64,000 nt of DNA from Cercis canadensis (taxonomy: Eukaryota; Streptophyta; Magnoliopsida; Fabales; Fabaceae). A model generated the notes under the pieces. It made no database searches. It was not told the origin of the DNA and worked only from the letters and a program-made list of their open reading frames with translations. The position numbers and the translations under genes are program-made. Location: contig QAOA01002120.1 of assembly GCA_003255065.1 (NCBI GenBank), positions 346,997 to 410,996 of the forward strand, given 5' to 3'. Shown here one piece after another: positions 1 through 12,514 of the stretch. Position 1 is the first letter of the stretch; each line of letters starts with the position of its first letter.

Positions 1-3000
1 TTAGGGGTTTTCCTTTCTTTGCCCTGTCCAAATCTGTTTTTAGCTCCTTCAAAACACCCTACATCCAAAGTGCAAGTCAGTTCCAATTATATATTCATGG
101 GCCCTAAGCCTAGTTTGCTCTAAGTTCAAGCACATCCACCAAGAAATAAGCCCAGGTTCTCATAAATTGCATATATTCTCATTACCTTGAGTTCATCAAT
201 CTTTTCATTTAACCTTGACATTTGTGCACTGTGAGATTTTGACACGCTACGTTGATGATTACAAATGATTGCAACCTGTCGTGAAAAAGACTATCAATAC
301 ATATTACAATGTGCACAAATTTACATAGAATTAGAAGCAATATCATTAGCATGATAAAGCAATTTTTGATATGATTCACCTCCTTGTTTGCGATCTGATA
401 AACACCAATCTTGTCTCCAACGTCTCCATCTTTAGTGTCTGTATTCAACTGTTATCATGCATAATCCAAAGAAAATTAAATATACAAGTTTATAATGCCA
501 TGGCAGAAAATTCTAGGAGTGCATTACAAGTTCAAAATTAAGGTAGTTGAAATTTTCAACTCCAATGAAAGATAATATGGCTCTCTAGGGAGGCTTTCCT
601 CACCTGAGAAGAAAGAAATAGCCAATTTCAATTCAATGTCACAAGTAAAATCATAAAAGGTACATAAAAGCATAACTGAAATAAAACAATAGGATAATCT
701 TATTCAAGAAATGTCAACTTTACAGTTCACAAGTCTAGAGTAGTTTCTACCTTATCATCCAATGTGATAGATGCATTGAATGTACGGAAGACTTTTGCTG
801 TTAGGCCAGGCATGAGTTCCTTCAGATGAGTATTTAATTTACTTGTATCCAGCTTGTCAAAAAGATCATCCCCAGGTTGTTTATCTGAAGAGTGAGAAAA
901 CAGATACTTAATCGCCTCAATCTCCTAGTAGTGATATACAACAAAAACAAGAATAATTTTCTTACCTTTTTGGAACCTTAAAATTGCATTATAAACAGGC
1001 TGCTCCACAGCAACTGTATTTTCATATTTGATTGAATCTTTACCAAGGAAGTTAAACTGCATTAATAAGTATAAACTATGAGTCAGCTGTTATCACTAAA
1101 AGAGGGAAAAAAAGAAAAGAAATAAATAAACTTGGAAGTCTAGAACCTAAGAACCTAACACTTATCAGTCCTAACAAAAGCTAGATAAGATAATTAGAGA
1201 AACCTAATACCTCCAAATTGTTGGGGGGTTTAGCCTTCACATTCTCCACTTTTAGTGTGCAACAACCAACGGTATCAGCTTCATCGTCATCCTGAATAAA
1301 GGTAACATAGAAATGAACAGAAGCTAGAAAAGAATGCATCTGATGAGTAAAAATCGAAGTACCTGTTTGACAACAAATACAAATGAAAATGATAGGAAAG
1401 CTGTACATCTGGATCCAGTCCTTTTAGCAAAGGATTACAACATTCAAAATACTCCATATTTTCAAGTCTATATTTACTTTAAAATGCAGTTTTTATTATA
1501 GAATAGTCCCAGCCATTGGCTAAGGAATTATCCATACTTTCAAGACAATGCCAACAAACAAAATAGGACTCTTTACTGACAACCTAGCCCAAGCTGCTTT
1601 CCCTTTTTCCCTTTTAACATTATATAATTTTTAGAAGAACATTTAAACATATAATTTTCATGACCAGTTTACTTTTCCGAATTGTGGGCAATTTGACTGA
1701 AAACTGCCAATATCATAACAGTCCAAATGGTTTCTGGATTTAATAAGCATTCATACGTACATACTTTTGAGCATGTCTGTGTTGTCCTTGTTTATCCATA
1801 TTAATATTTTTTTGGTTATGGAGATCATCCACAGCAAACAGAAAGGAGATTCAGCAAGAACATCAACAGATATTATACCTTCTCATTGCCAGCCCTCAGA
1901 GCTAGTTTATCAATAAGATAAGTAGCAACAGCTATTTGCTGCTTTGTAATATCTTTACTTGTAAAATTCTTCGTGTATGCAGTCCTGATATTCTCTATAT
2001 AGTCCTGCACCCAGATACCAAGTTCTAAAGTAATTAAACAGGTTCCTTTAAATGGCATCTAAAAATATGATGAATGAAGAAACATGGAGTTCATAAAAGC
2101 TTAAAGCAATAAAAAAAAGCATGATAGCACCTTCAACATCCTAGCTTTCTCATACTTTTCCTTGTCACTTTGCCCCTTCAAGGAGCTACTAGCTGCCAGA
2201 AATACGTATTTAAATAACTTTGGATTGATTGGATCATTCCAGAAGGCTAACCATGTAACTGTATTGTCATGCCTTATCTCTTTCCATCTGCCAAGATCAC
2301 ATATCTCAATGATTATAAAGAATATACCAAATAACCAGAAAAACTAATAACATTGGCTTCCAAGTTGGTAGAATATGGAGCATAAAACTCCTTTTATTTA
2401 AAAAAAAAAAAAAAAANAAAAAAAGAAAAAAAAAAAAAGAAAAATCTCCAAGAAGATCTGGTAGAATCAAACCTTTCACCAGGAATAGGACATTCAGGAA
2501 TTGGGGCATCTTTTCCAATATTAATCGTGATATCACTTGGACGAATGCGTCTTTTCAACTTTCCCATCTAATAACACACATTGAAGTAAACAAAAAGTTG
2601 TTATTAATGCTTAGAAGCTGGTCATTTTTAGCCACCCTGTTTAAAACCATCATATCCAGAAACACTATTAAGTACTTATTGCAGGCAACAAGAATCTTAA
2701 CAACCTTGGGATGTTCTCCACGGCCTCGGAACAATCCAGGTGGCTCAACTCTAAAATTTCCAACCTAGAATGAATGAAAATAAATCATAATTACTCCAGC
2801 TTCCGAATTACTAATTTGAAACTAATACCCCCATAGAGAGGATAATTCAAAATTAATAGCTTGCATAGCAAAAGGTGCACACAATCAAAACAGAGGGGAA
2901 AAAAATCAAAAGTGCAACATCATGAACTCAGTTTTCTTTTTAGCCATTCTCAAACACATGATTGAAAGGAAGTTCAGAAAACAAATAAATTATCTAGATA

Positions 3001-5961
3001 TAAGAGTTGCACGTTTCAAAGAATATTAAAAAAATTAAAGAAGAGAAGAAATAAAAATAGTTTACAGTACTAAACTATGGCATCCACCAAGTAACTAATT
3101 TCCCATACGGAACACTTGAAATGATACTTTCTTCCTCTGTATATGTTAGTTCCCCAATTTGTTTATACAAGTACATCCAAGCAATCAAATGGAAGAAGAG
3201 TCACAAAGAATGATCCTATCTATCCTTACAATGCCGGTCGTCCAAACATGATAACAACATGAAAATTAGACAAACAATAATCATAACATGATAACGACAT
3301 AATTATTACATGGGATCCTCTGGTCAGTGCTAACTACTAATGATTTCACAAAACAGTAAATCATTGAGTAAGGACTGAGATAGAAGGCAACTGAACATCC
3401 AACTTTGATGGCAATAAACGTTTTTGACTTCAAGAAAAAGGTTAAGTCAAGTGAAGCTAACACAACTCCTTTTCATTCCCCAAACATAATGGCCAGATCA
3501 CAGAAAGTCATAACCTCTCTAGACAAAGTTTAAGATAGAATTCTATACTTCAAATTTGAGAAAACTAAAATGTCTTCCGTAGGCCTTCAAAGATTTCAAA
3601 CTAGGTTTAACGTTTAAGGAGGTAATGAAAGAAGATTAGTGTATCAGCAATAATCAATCAACAGGAGGCATCATGTAATATAATATTCTTTTGCTATGTA
3701 CTAGTGTTGCAAAACAGGTGATTGGACGACATGACACAGCATTAAAATATACCTTGGGAGTTAAGAAAAATCAAATGAAAGAAAGAGAGAAGCCAGCATT
3801 TAACCTTTTCTTTAACACCATCAACAATAGCCCACATGTATTTCTCCTCTTGTTTCACTTTCTCCTCTTTCACGGCCTTCTTCTCCTGCATGAACAAAAG
3901 ACCAAAAAAATCAATATGTTTATAATTTTTTTGTTGATAAAAACAATATGTTTATAACTGAAAGACATGAATCACATCCTCTCAAGCCAACACTGTCAAT
4001 ATATGTCATCTACACCAAAACGTTAGAGCATAAGAATATAAAAGCCTCTCAAAGGACTGCTGGATATACCAGGAACCTTCTAAGCTCATTTGAATTCCCT
4101 CTCTAGCCCTTTCAAAAAATTAGCAAATAAACAAATATTAATATGCATTTAGTAAAATCAATAGAATCTGTAGAAATGAGATGCAGTACTATTCGGATGG
4201 AACAGACATCTAAAGAGCTTAGCCAGCCAAGTCAACTATATCTCATATCAACTAATCTCTGCAGACTCGTATGACATAGACTAGCAAAACATGTAGCTAC
4301 CAATATTGGAAGGAAAACTGATCCATATCCAATTAAAAAAGGGAACAATGCTTTGATATATTAATCCCAATTAGAGCCATATGAAATTACATCAGATACC
4401 AACTTACTTCTGAACTCATTTGTTTCTTCTTCTCCTTTTCACTTTGGTACCAGTCATATATCGGGGTAAAGTCACAATCTTTCAAGTTCTGAATTACATG
4501 GTTTCTTCCTAGCAACTTACGCCAGTCATTCCAAAAATTATCTTTGAATGTATCTTTTTGCATGTAATCTGTATCTCGCATGACAGAATACATTGTTGCG
4601 ACCTGCAAAATATATTCAAAGGTCACTGTGCCATCAGAACTTTGAGGAAAGGAAGTCTCATAAAATATTTAGTGGCTCAATTCCTCAAAAAAGGAACAAC
4701 AGAAAACATTGTGCCAAAATCATTAAGAACACAGTTTTAAGAGACAGCCCACCTCCTCTTGCTCAGGAGTCAAAGCAACTGGCTTCCCCTTATATAGCAT
4801 CTTTACCCCATGGGGCTGATAAGGAGGTGGGAAAATGACACCACTGTGAACCAAAGTAGTCCATTTTTTCTGCCCATCACCAGAGCTAGGAGTAAGCTTT
4901 GTAGACTTGGAATATTCCGAACCATTGCCAGATTTTTTGAACTTCTTGACCTGTTTCTTGAAAGATGGCAAACTAGCCTTATTAACTTTAGTAGCCTTTG
5001 TCAAATTTTTCTTAATGGATGATGATTTAGCCTCTGAGGCAGATGACTTCTTTATTCTGTGGCCAATAGGAACATGATCATCATCATCATCATCATCATC
5101 TGCCTTTGACTCATGTTTCACGGATACTTGTTTAATTTTGACTGATGCAGCAGGCTCAGAGAGCTTCGACTTTTTTATTGAAGAGTGCAAAGAATTAGTC
5201 TTTTCTAGCGGTCTCTTAACTGGCAGTGTAGACAGCCTTTCCTGTTTAATACTTGTGCTGGAACCATGACGCAAATCTTTCTGAACTTTTGGAAAGGGTT
5301 TCTTCTGATCAGAATCATCATGGTTACTGCCAGATATTCCCACATTCCATGATCGCCTTGCTGACAAAGGGACATGATCATCATCATCAGATTCTTCAGA
5401 TTTCTTGACATCATTTTTTGATATTTGTGGCAGTAGTGGTCCAGGACTAGATGCAGGGATAGTTTTGTTAGCATGGTTAGAATTTCCCTTGATTCTAGTA
5501 CTCAATGTTTGATTATCCTCGTCATCCTCAGAATCTTCAAAATGATTGATTGTGTTATTTTCCTCCTTAACATTAATGACCATTTTCTGTTCCAAATGAG
5601 GCTTTGGTTTGTCTTCTAATGGAGATGCTTTTGAATTTACTATGGGTGATTTCACAGAAGAGGTCTTGACATTTGAAGTGGATGCTTTGGAGATACCTAC
5701 AGAAGAATTTGTTGCCAATGACCTGGAAGATGGGACAATCTTACCCTTCTGTACACTAGAACTTTGGCCATTTGAATCAGAAGTCTGTTTATATGATTGT
5801 CCATCATTACTATGAGAAGTTGACTTCCTTACTTCAGGACTCAATTGACTTTTTTTAGGCGTTGTGCTGCTCCTCTTAAAATATATTGGCCCATCTGAAT
5901 CATCATCATCATCATCAAATCGATTGGACACATTTGGTTTATTTGAAGCCTCAACAGCCAT
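1..5961 (-). CDS. TOP1: DNA topoisomerase I (type IB), 3' end cut by window edge
   Basis: Type IB topoisomerase that nicks and reseals one DNA strand to relax supercoils in the nucleus. Thirteen exons splice in frame: 4753-5961, 4408-4602, 3805-3885, 2705-2764, 2473-2567, 2131-2287, 1879-2004, 1211-1291, 966-1056, 751-884, 380-448, 186-275 and 1-58, giving about 815 codons. Plant homologues are near 916 residues, so about 100 C-terminal residues, including the nucleophilic tyrosine, lie off the left edge. Exon 1 encodes a charged, Ser/Lys/Asp-rich N-terminal tail (about residues 1-370) with several Asp runs, then the core start ([15 protein letters not shown]). Catalytic positions are seen in LALRAGNEK (Arg), FLGKDSIKY (Lys), KVFRTFNAS (Arg) and CNHQR (His). 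The start is the first ATG, followed by [20 protein letters not shown]. No frame break is seen. Family assignment is very secure. Confidence 0.96.
2401..2435. repeat. Poly-A run containing an N
   Basis: A-rich homopolymer in the TOP1 intron between exons 2131-2287 and 2473-2567, with a single N at 2417. The length is unreliable, but no coding sequence is affected. Confidence 0.8.
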
Positions 5962-5967
5962 TATTCA

Positions 5968-7436
5968 GCTATGTGAAGTGTTGGCATGTACATCACATCA
6001 ACTTCCGGGGGGAAAAAGCAAGAATTTCCATTAACAAAATTCCAGGTCAAGTACTACAACAAAATAAAATAAAAAAATATCAAAAATAACAAAAGGAATA
6101 TCAGTTTTACAGAAACATAGGGATAGGAGATTGTGATTACAAGGAAAGAGAAAACAAATTCATGTATTCTGTACCTAATGAATATAATATTGGCATTGCA
6201 CCAGAAAATGATTTAAATGCTACAGTCAATACGAAACCACTATACACTTCTAATATAAATTGAAGTTAAAATGTCAGAAAAAATCACGATTACAAATACA
6301 CAGAAGAAAAAAATGCTGCAACATTAAACCAAGAAGAATGCACAATTACCCACACTGGCCCCAACTACATAGAGGACCCATGAAAATAGTAAATGATCAT
6401 GCATAAGCCACACAAATAGACTGATTGACCCTCGGTATTGAATAAAAAAAATTAAAATGTTGAAAATGAGCATTGTATTATAACAGGCAATTTCAATTTT
6501 TTTCTAAAAAAAATATAGTTCTCTTTATTAGTAAAAACAGACAAAAAAATATATAAATATAACCTAACCCCTAACAGGAGGTGCAGAAGGATCATACGTA
6601 TAAGTAGTTTATATTCATACAGCAGAATCATTAGCATGCCTTTCATCTCAACAAAGAAAAAGAAAAAAACATAGAAACTTGACTCAGAATAATCCACCTG
6701 CCCAGAAAACCAGCAAGTAATCATGCTCGCGCCATCAGCTCAGTTAGGTTCAATTCTGATGTAAACAAAAAAAGAGTGAAAGAAAGAAAGAAAACTTCTT
6801 TCGACTTCTTTTTTTATCATTTCTGGCCACAAGTGCAACATCTTAATCTCACATCAATAATAAGTTATCAACGGAATTTCGAAAAAAAATCCTTAGTGCT
6901 AATGTGAATGGGATTTAGAAAAAATTGCTTAGTGGTTACGCTCCCATTCTTATCTGAAGAGGTCAAAAACAAAAAGAATAAGTACATGCAAAGGGAAAAT
7001 GCATATACAAACAAGATCGACAAAATTTTCTCCACAATTAAGAGAAACAGCTGGTACAAATATTTGAAACTGATAGCAATTCAAACAAAGTGCCTCAAAA
7101 TTATCAAAGAAAAGCAATAAATTTGAAACAAGCAGAAAAGGAGATTACCAAAAACGATGTGAGGCTTGGTCTTGATGGTTTGCTATGGTGGTGAAACTGA
7201 GAGCTCCGAGAGAGAGAGAGATAGAGCAGCTGAGATTGTGAGCCAGCAAGTGAGATTAGATGAGATAGGGAAAGAGAAGTGCGAAGGTAGCTGACAGATA
7301 GAAATAGAACAAGAGAGAAACGGGGGAGAGAATAGAATAGGGAAAGGACGTTAGGGTCAGAAAGAAACACAGGGATTTGGGAATAATGGGAAGCAGATAT
7401 CAGGTTGGGCGTCCGGTGACTTTGGTCAGCTAACAT
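5968..7436 (-). other. TOP1: TOP1 leader: 5' UTR exon and leader intron
   Basis: No coding exon is visible upstream of the TOP1 ATG. A donor (TTTTTG|GTAATC) at 7149/7148 and an acceptor (CACATAG|CTGAATA) at 5969/5968 would remove a 1.2-kb leader intron, leaving a pyrimidine-rich 5' UTR exon at 7149 to about 7430. That exon is CT-rich on the transcribed strand and holds a short GA/TC dinucleotide run near 7202-7220, which is common in plant leaders. The transcription start is not determined. Short reading frames here are low complexity and are not called. Confidence 0.6.
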
Positions 7437-9335
7437 TTTCCCCAGTTCTTCCTCTTCTATTACCGTTTCTTTACCAATAGGATTGGGCCCAAACTTCCAA
7501 ATAGGCCAGACCCATATTTCTTAGCAACTAGGATAGGTCATTGCTGCAATAGTCCTTTAACTTTCAAATAGGTCAGGCCCATTATTATTTTATTTTTATT
7601 TTAATCTAGATTTTTTTTTTTGAAAAAAAAAGCCTATATTATAGATATAGGGGTGATTCTAACATACCAACGAAATATGTGATACATTTTTTATATGACA
7701 TCATAATAACTATTAATATGAAAAATATTTAATCGTGATATTATTATCGTAATTTTTGCTATTGATACGATTAAGATAAGCTCCTTTGTTGTCTATGTTG
7801 AGTTTTAAAACTTATTGTGTCATAGTATTATGTCTCTTATGCAGTTCATCTTGTAGTAACTCTTCTATATCATAACCATGCAACAGTGGGGAAGGAACTT
7901 CAAAATTTTGATCCAATTAAGGAGAAATTTTAGGGCACAATTGGTCTAAAATTTTTGAACCATCTCATTGTAGCATTGGCAACAAGATTATTTTCTAAGG
8001 CCAACAATAACTCTACCCACAAGACTTTTTATGGCATATCTCCATACCTTGTGCTACACCTTTCTCTTTATTTAATCAACACCACCTCTTCATTACCCTC
8101 TAAATCATTTTTTCAAATCAGCTCTTTGCTCGGTTCACTCACTATTGCAAGTACTCTAGGAAGCCCCAAACAGACAATAACCCTAAGGATGCATGGACCA
8201 ATGAAGGTATGAAGTCTTTACTATATCAAAGAACTAACACTTTGTAGAAGGCATTAAAATTAATTTCAATACTTTTAGTTTTATATATAATTGAAATCAT
8301 GAAATTTCAGAAAAATAATTTTGAGCAAGGCTTATTACCATTTTGATAAAATAAGAAATTAATAGCTTTTGTTTTATAACTTTTAAAAATGCATTTTACC
8401 TTAAGAAGATATTTGATATGAAAAAGCACGTAATTTATACTATTTAATTATATGTATTTGTAAAAGAAATCTTGGCTTTGTCTTTAGATAGAAGTCTCTT
8501 GTCAAGCATAGTGTAAATTCAACCATAGATAGCTGGAGGTCATGTTATTTAGACAAAACGTTGAAGTGACTGAAAGGTTCTGCTTGAGATATATGAGCGG
8601 CTTTTGTTCTTACAGTAAGAAATATGGTTATTGTGAGTCTGTGACAGTATGCTTTCAATGTCTTCAAAGCTAAGTTTTTTTGTTTTGTTTGGATTAACTA
8701 TATACTTATAATATCAATGTTCTTGATGATCGCATAAACTTTCTGATGATTTTCCAGGGTATCCTGCTACCTTTTGATTGTAGCATTGTCCTTAATGCTT
8801 GTAGTATTTAATGTCATAAAATATATAGTATGGTATAATTTTCCTTCAAGAAACACATTCTACGACCCTTTTATATCATGAATTGAATGCTTAATTGATT
8901 CACGGATTCTCATATGAAATCATAAATTGGCATTAATAATCGGTTTTCCATCCGATAATCAGCTCATGGTACCCATAAAAATAAATCACATACCCAACAT
9001 GAATGCCTAGCGAGCAAATTATGCTGTTTTGCTCTATACGAAATTATTAATTAAATAAAATTAACATGTCAACGAGTAAGTTCAACTGGAAAAGATCAAA
9101 ACACTTTATTTTATAAAGCCTAAGTTTGATTACCACTACTAGTAGTCTCTTTTAGATAAGCGATTTGTAAATATCATTATATGTTCTCTATGAGGTCTGT
9201 AGCACGCATTAGCCTTAGAATCATCTTAAACTTTTAATCACAAAAAAAATAAATAAATAACATGCAGCATGCACACGAAAAGTGTGATGTATTAAAATAT
9301 ATTTAAAGTCCTTAAAAGCATAGTTATTACAAAAT
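7437..9335. other. Intergenic, AT-rich, no gene seen
   Basis: About 1.9 kb upstream of TOP1. A short open frame at 7955-8212 has no recognisable domain, and I see no exon-like composition or splice pattern around it. The TOP1 promoter must lie at the left end of this stretch, but no element can be assigned with confidence. Confidence 0.5.
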
Positions 9336-9892
9336 TAAACATGTAATTTGCAATCTTTAGACAATCGATTAAAGAATGTAGCATATTACAGCTTGTTTGG
9401 AACTTCAAGATTTTAAGAATTGAATTGATTTGTAAACTTGTTTGGAAACATATTAACTTAAGAATTGTATTTGATTTAATATATTTTTTGTTTAATATAT
9501 TAAAATTTACAAATCTTATTACTTTTGATTTGATATTATTTACAAATCACTTCTTTTTAAATCAAATTAATTCATTTTTAACTATAAGATGTTCTAAACA
9601 TGCTCTTATGCTANTAAACATGTAATTTGCAATCTTTAGACAATCGATTAAAGAATGTAGCATATTACAGCTTGTTTGGAACTTCAAGATTTTAAGAATT
9701 GAATTGATTTGTAAACTTGTTTGGAAACATATTAACTTAAGAATTGTATTTGATTTAATATATTTTTTGTTTAATATATTAAAATTTACAAATCTTATCA
9801 CTTTTGATTTGATATTATTTACAAATCACTTCTTTTTAAATCAAATTAATTCATTTTTAACTATAAGATGTTCTAAACATGCTCTTATGCTA
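9336..9892. repeat. 278-bp direct duplication joined by one N
   Basis: Positions 9336-9613 and 9615-9892 are the same 278-bp sequence, with N at 9614 between them. The only difference I see is one base (ttattac against ttatcac). A tandem repeat with exactly one N at the joint is what an unmerged contig overlap looks like, so this is probably an assembly artefact with one allelic or sequencing difference. The unit is AT-rich and contains no gene. Confidence 0.85.
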
Positions 9893-10700
9893 TATTTAGA
9901 TGAGAGGAGAAAATGGAGAAAAATAAAATAGGAGAAAAGAAAAGAGAGAAAATATTTTTTTTTTTTTTTTGTGTTTGGAAGGTTAAAAACGAAAGGGGAG
10001 AAAATAGCTTTTTAAAATTTGATAAAATATAAATTTACACCCATGCCCTTACAAAAAATTAAAACTAGTGTTATTAATATGGGCAAAATGATCCAATTGC
10101 CCTTTTGAGTTCATTCATGGGATTTTCTATCCATTAATGGAGGAAAACTTTTGTTGAGTCCTGCATATACTCATTTTTTGGCCCATTGCATTCAGGCTCA
10201 TTTGGCCAAAGGCCCACCTTACTAAATTTGTATATGTTCACCATATCTCTTAGCTATCATCTATAAATAACTTCCTGCCACATATATAAAGAATTTTGCT
10301 TCTCTGAACATTGATTATACTCTTTAGCTCGAACCGTATTAACTTAAGCTTTGGAGTTCAGGTATTAACACTCAACCTTTAGCTCACTTGTTATTGTGCA
10401 GTTCACACTCCCAACCAACATTCTCAACCTTTCGACTTTCAGCTCAGATCAAGCATCGTCAAGTCCTGCATCCACTTTTTACAGAAATTTTATTTCCCTC
10501 ATTTTCTTTGCCCTTACTTTCCTCTCAATCCAAACATCAGGTTGGTGTTTCAAATTTTTAATGCTGCCATATATCATTTACTGTATTGCGTGAGGGTTCA
10601 TTACACAATAGCTTTTGCTTTTTAGTCAAAAAGAGGTTATATTATAAAAAATGGAAGTCTAGTCAGCATACACTTGCATGATAGTTTAAGCTACAGAATC
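9893..10700. other. Intergenic, A/T-rich repeat-like sequence
   Basis: GGAGAAAA-type purine runs and a long T run near 9955-9971 resemble the terminal regions of plant MITEs, but I could not pair two ends. The remainder to 10700 shows no gene. A short frame at 10396-10593 has no recognisable product. Confidence 0.35.
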
Positions 10701-10864
10701 CATTGAGGTCATAAAAAGCAAAAACAGCAAAAGGAGGAGCAGTTTAAACACAAAAAGCTTGGCCTTTGATGCCTGCCATGTTTTGCTACTAGATCAGCAC
10801 AAACATTTGATTCCCTGTACGCATGTCGAGTGATTCCCTGTACTGCTATCTTAGAATCAGATTC

Positions 10865-11634
10865 TGTTGGTATTTTATTAAAAATAATTATATGTTTAAT
10901 GTCCAACGGTTATATATGTTACAACTTTTCTTCTCTATGTTTATTGTGTTTAAAGATTTTTGTTATTAGCCTTAAAGCTATTCAGTTATGGCTATGTAAT
11001 AGCATTATAAAATACTTTGAAGTACTTTAATTGGCTGAATGATTTTGGCTGTTTCATTTGTGCTTTGATTCTTTGTTTTAAAAGCTTATAATATTTATTT
11101 AATTATAGCCAACAACTAGAATTTGAAAATGTGGTACACTATATATATATGTATGTGCTTCTACAATTGGTATGATGAGTATGAGATACATTTGTAAGTG
11201 CAACCTAATCGTAGTGTGTGCATATTATTTGCCTATATTGTGTGAGTAAACACTTGAGTAGAGAAGAGTGTTGAAGAGAGACCTTTCCTCCTATTTGTGC
11301 AGAATATTGGAGGATAAACGGTGTGGTTACTAGACTGTTGTATCCTTGAGGCAACGCGTCTAGAACTCGCTGCACCTGGTGGATATACTAAAAATCACCT
11401 GCAAGAGGCGTGAATTGTCTTAAAGAAAGCGAGATACCCGTGCCTCATCCTGGTGCCACATCTCTAATTTTCTCTAACCTATTGATATTATTTGTATTTT
11501 ATTTTCTATTTTGTAGGTTTGAGAACAACAGATTCNGATACCCGTGCCTCATCCTGGTGCCACATCTCTAATTTTCTCTAACCTATTAATATTATTTGTA
11601 TTTTATTTTCTATTTTGTAGGTTTGAGAACAACA
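10865..11634. mobile_element. Solo LTR with 5-bp target-site duplication
   Basis: The segment starts TGTTGGTATTTT and ends GAGAACAACA, so it has the TG..CA ends and short inverted termini of an LTR. It is flanked by GATTC on both sides (10860-10864 and 11635-11639), a 5-bp target duplication. It carries no coding sequence and splits an RNase H pseudogene. The apparent length is inflated by the 103-bp N-joined duplication at 11433-11639; the true LTR is probably 10865-11530, about 666 bp, with GATTC at 11531-11535. A solo LTR arises by recombination between the two LTRs of a full element. Confidence 0.8.
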
Positions 11635-11639
11635 GATTC
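11433..11639. repeat. 103-bp direct duplication joined by one N
   Basis: Positions 11433-11535 and 11537-11639 are the same sequence with one difference (attgata against attaata), and N at 11536 lies between them. The duplicated block includes the LTR end and its GATTC flank. It is best read as an assembly overlap left unmerged. Confidence 0.85.
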
Positions 11640-12514
11640 TATTTCTAAGAACTTGATCTTGAGCAATGAAGTAATTTGCAACGCTGATTGAGTAGCAGCA
11701 AGCTCAGCTTGGTTGATGGAGCCGAAGCCAAGTTTTTCTGAAAACCTGCAATCCAATTTCCAAGAGCATCTCTTATGATCCCTATTGCACTGCTCTGACC
11801 CCAATTAGAAGCTGCAGATCCATCTGTATTCAGCTTATACCAGCCATCTTGTGGTTTCTGTCGGCATGTGTGTTTCTTGAAGAGTTTGGTGTTCTTGGTT
11901 GAGGTGATAGTTTTGGAAAGCTTGGGGGAGTTTGACACTGAAAAATTCTGTTGCTTGTAAATGCCTATTTTCCTAACAATGTGGGGGTCAAAAGGTTTGG
12001 AATTAAAGATAAGTTGGTTCCTATGAAGCCAGATAGACTTACAAGTGTAGGTGAAAAGAGTACACCAAGGAATGCAGTTTCTGGTTTCATTTGAGCAGCA
12101 GTTCTTTTTAAGCCAAGTTCTCAGGGTTAAGGTGAAGAAGCTTGCAGTTTGTTGGAGATGGGGAGTGAGGAATAACCAGATGGATTTAACTAGGGTACGG
12201 TCACGGTTGATGTGGAGTAAATTTTCTGGGTCTTGATGGCCAACAGCCCACAAATTTGTAATGCTTAGCAAATAACTCTACAAGACAATCGTAAAAGAAA
12301 CCTCCCACATGACACTAAACATAATGTTCTAACGTTATTAAAAGTCAACAGCATCTGGATGAAAGTAAAATTTCAGCAATCTTCAAACCATTGGTAAAAA
12401 AATAAAAATAAATTTTAAAAAAAAACTCAGCATTTGATTTTTTTGGTTAGTGGGGGAAGGTGGGAACCAGTGCAGTCTCTAAAAGGGTAGCCAACATTTT
12501 TAGCGGTGCTCTGC

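Larger units (their letters stand above)
10700..12271 (-). pseudogene. Broken RNase H-domain gene of non-LTR retrotransposon type
   Basis: Reading the minus strand from 12271, the frame shows WLKKNCC and TCKSIWLHRNQLIF, followed by the RNase H motif WYKLNTDGSA and IIRDALGNWIAGF. This is the domain order of the C-terminal part of plant non-LTR reverse transcriptases and their solitary RNase H derivatives (RVT_3 family). A frameshift follows: the next part (GFGSINQAELAATQSAL) is in another frame. The C-terminal piece (RHAYRESNVCADLVAKHG) resumes only beyond a solo LTR that splits the domain between about 10865 and 11634. With a frameshift plus an insertion it cannot make the full protein. I see no intact reverse transcriptase part in the window. 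Confidence 0.8.

Noticed and set aside
7104..7436. 110-residue Ser/Leu-rich minus-strand frame as an exon
   Set aside because: It matches a CT-rich TOP1 5' UTR and has no homology I recognise.
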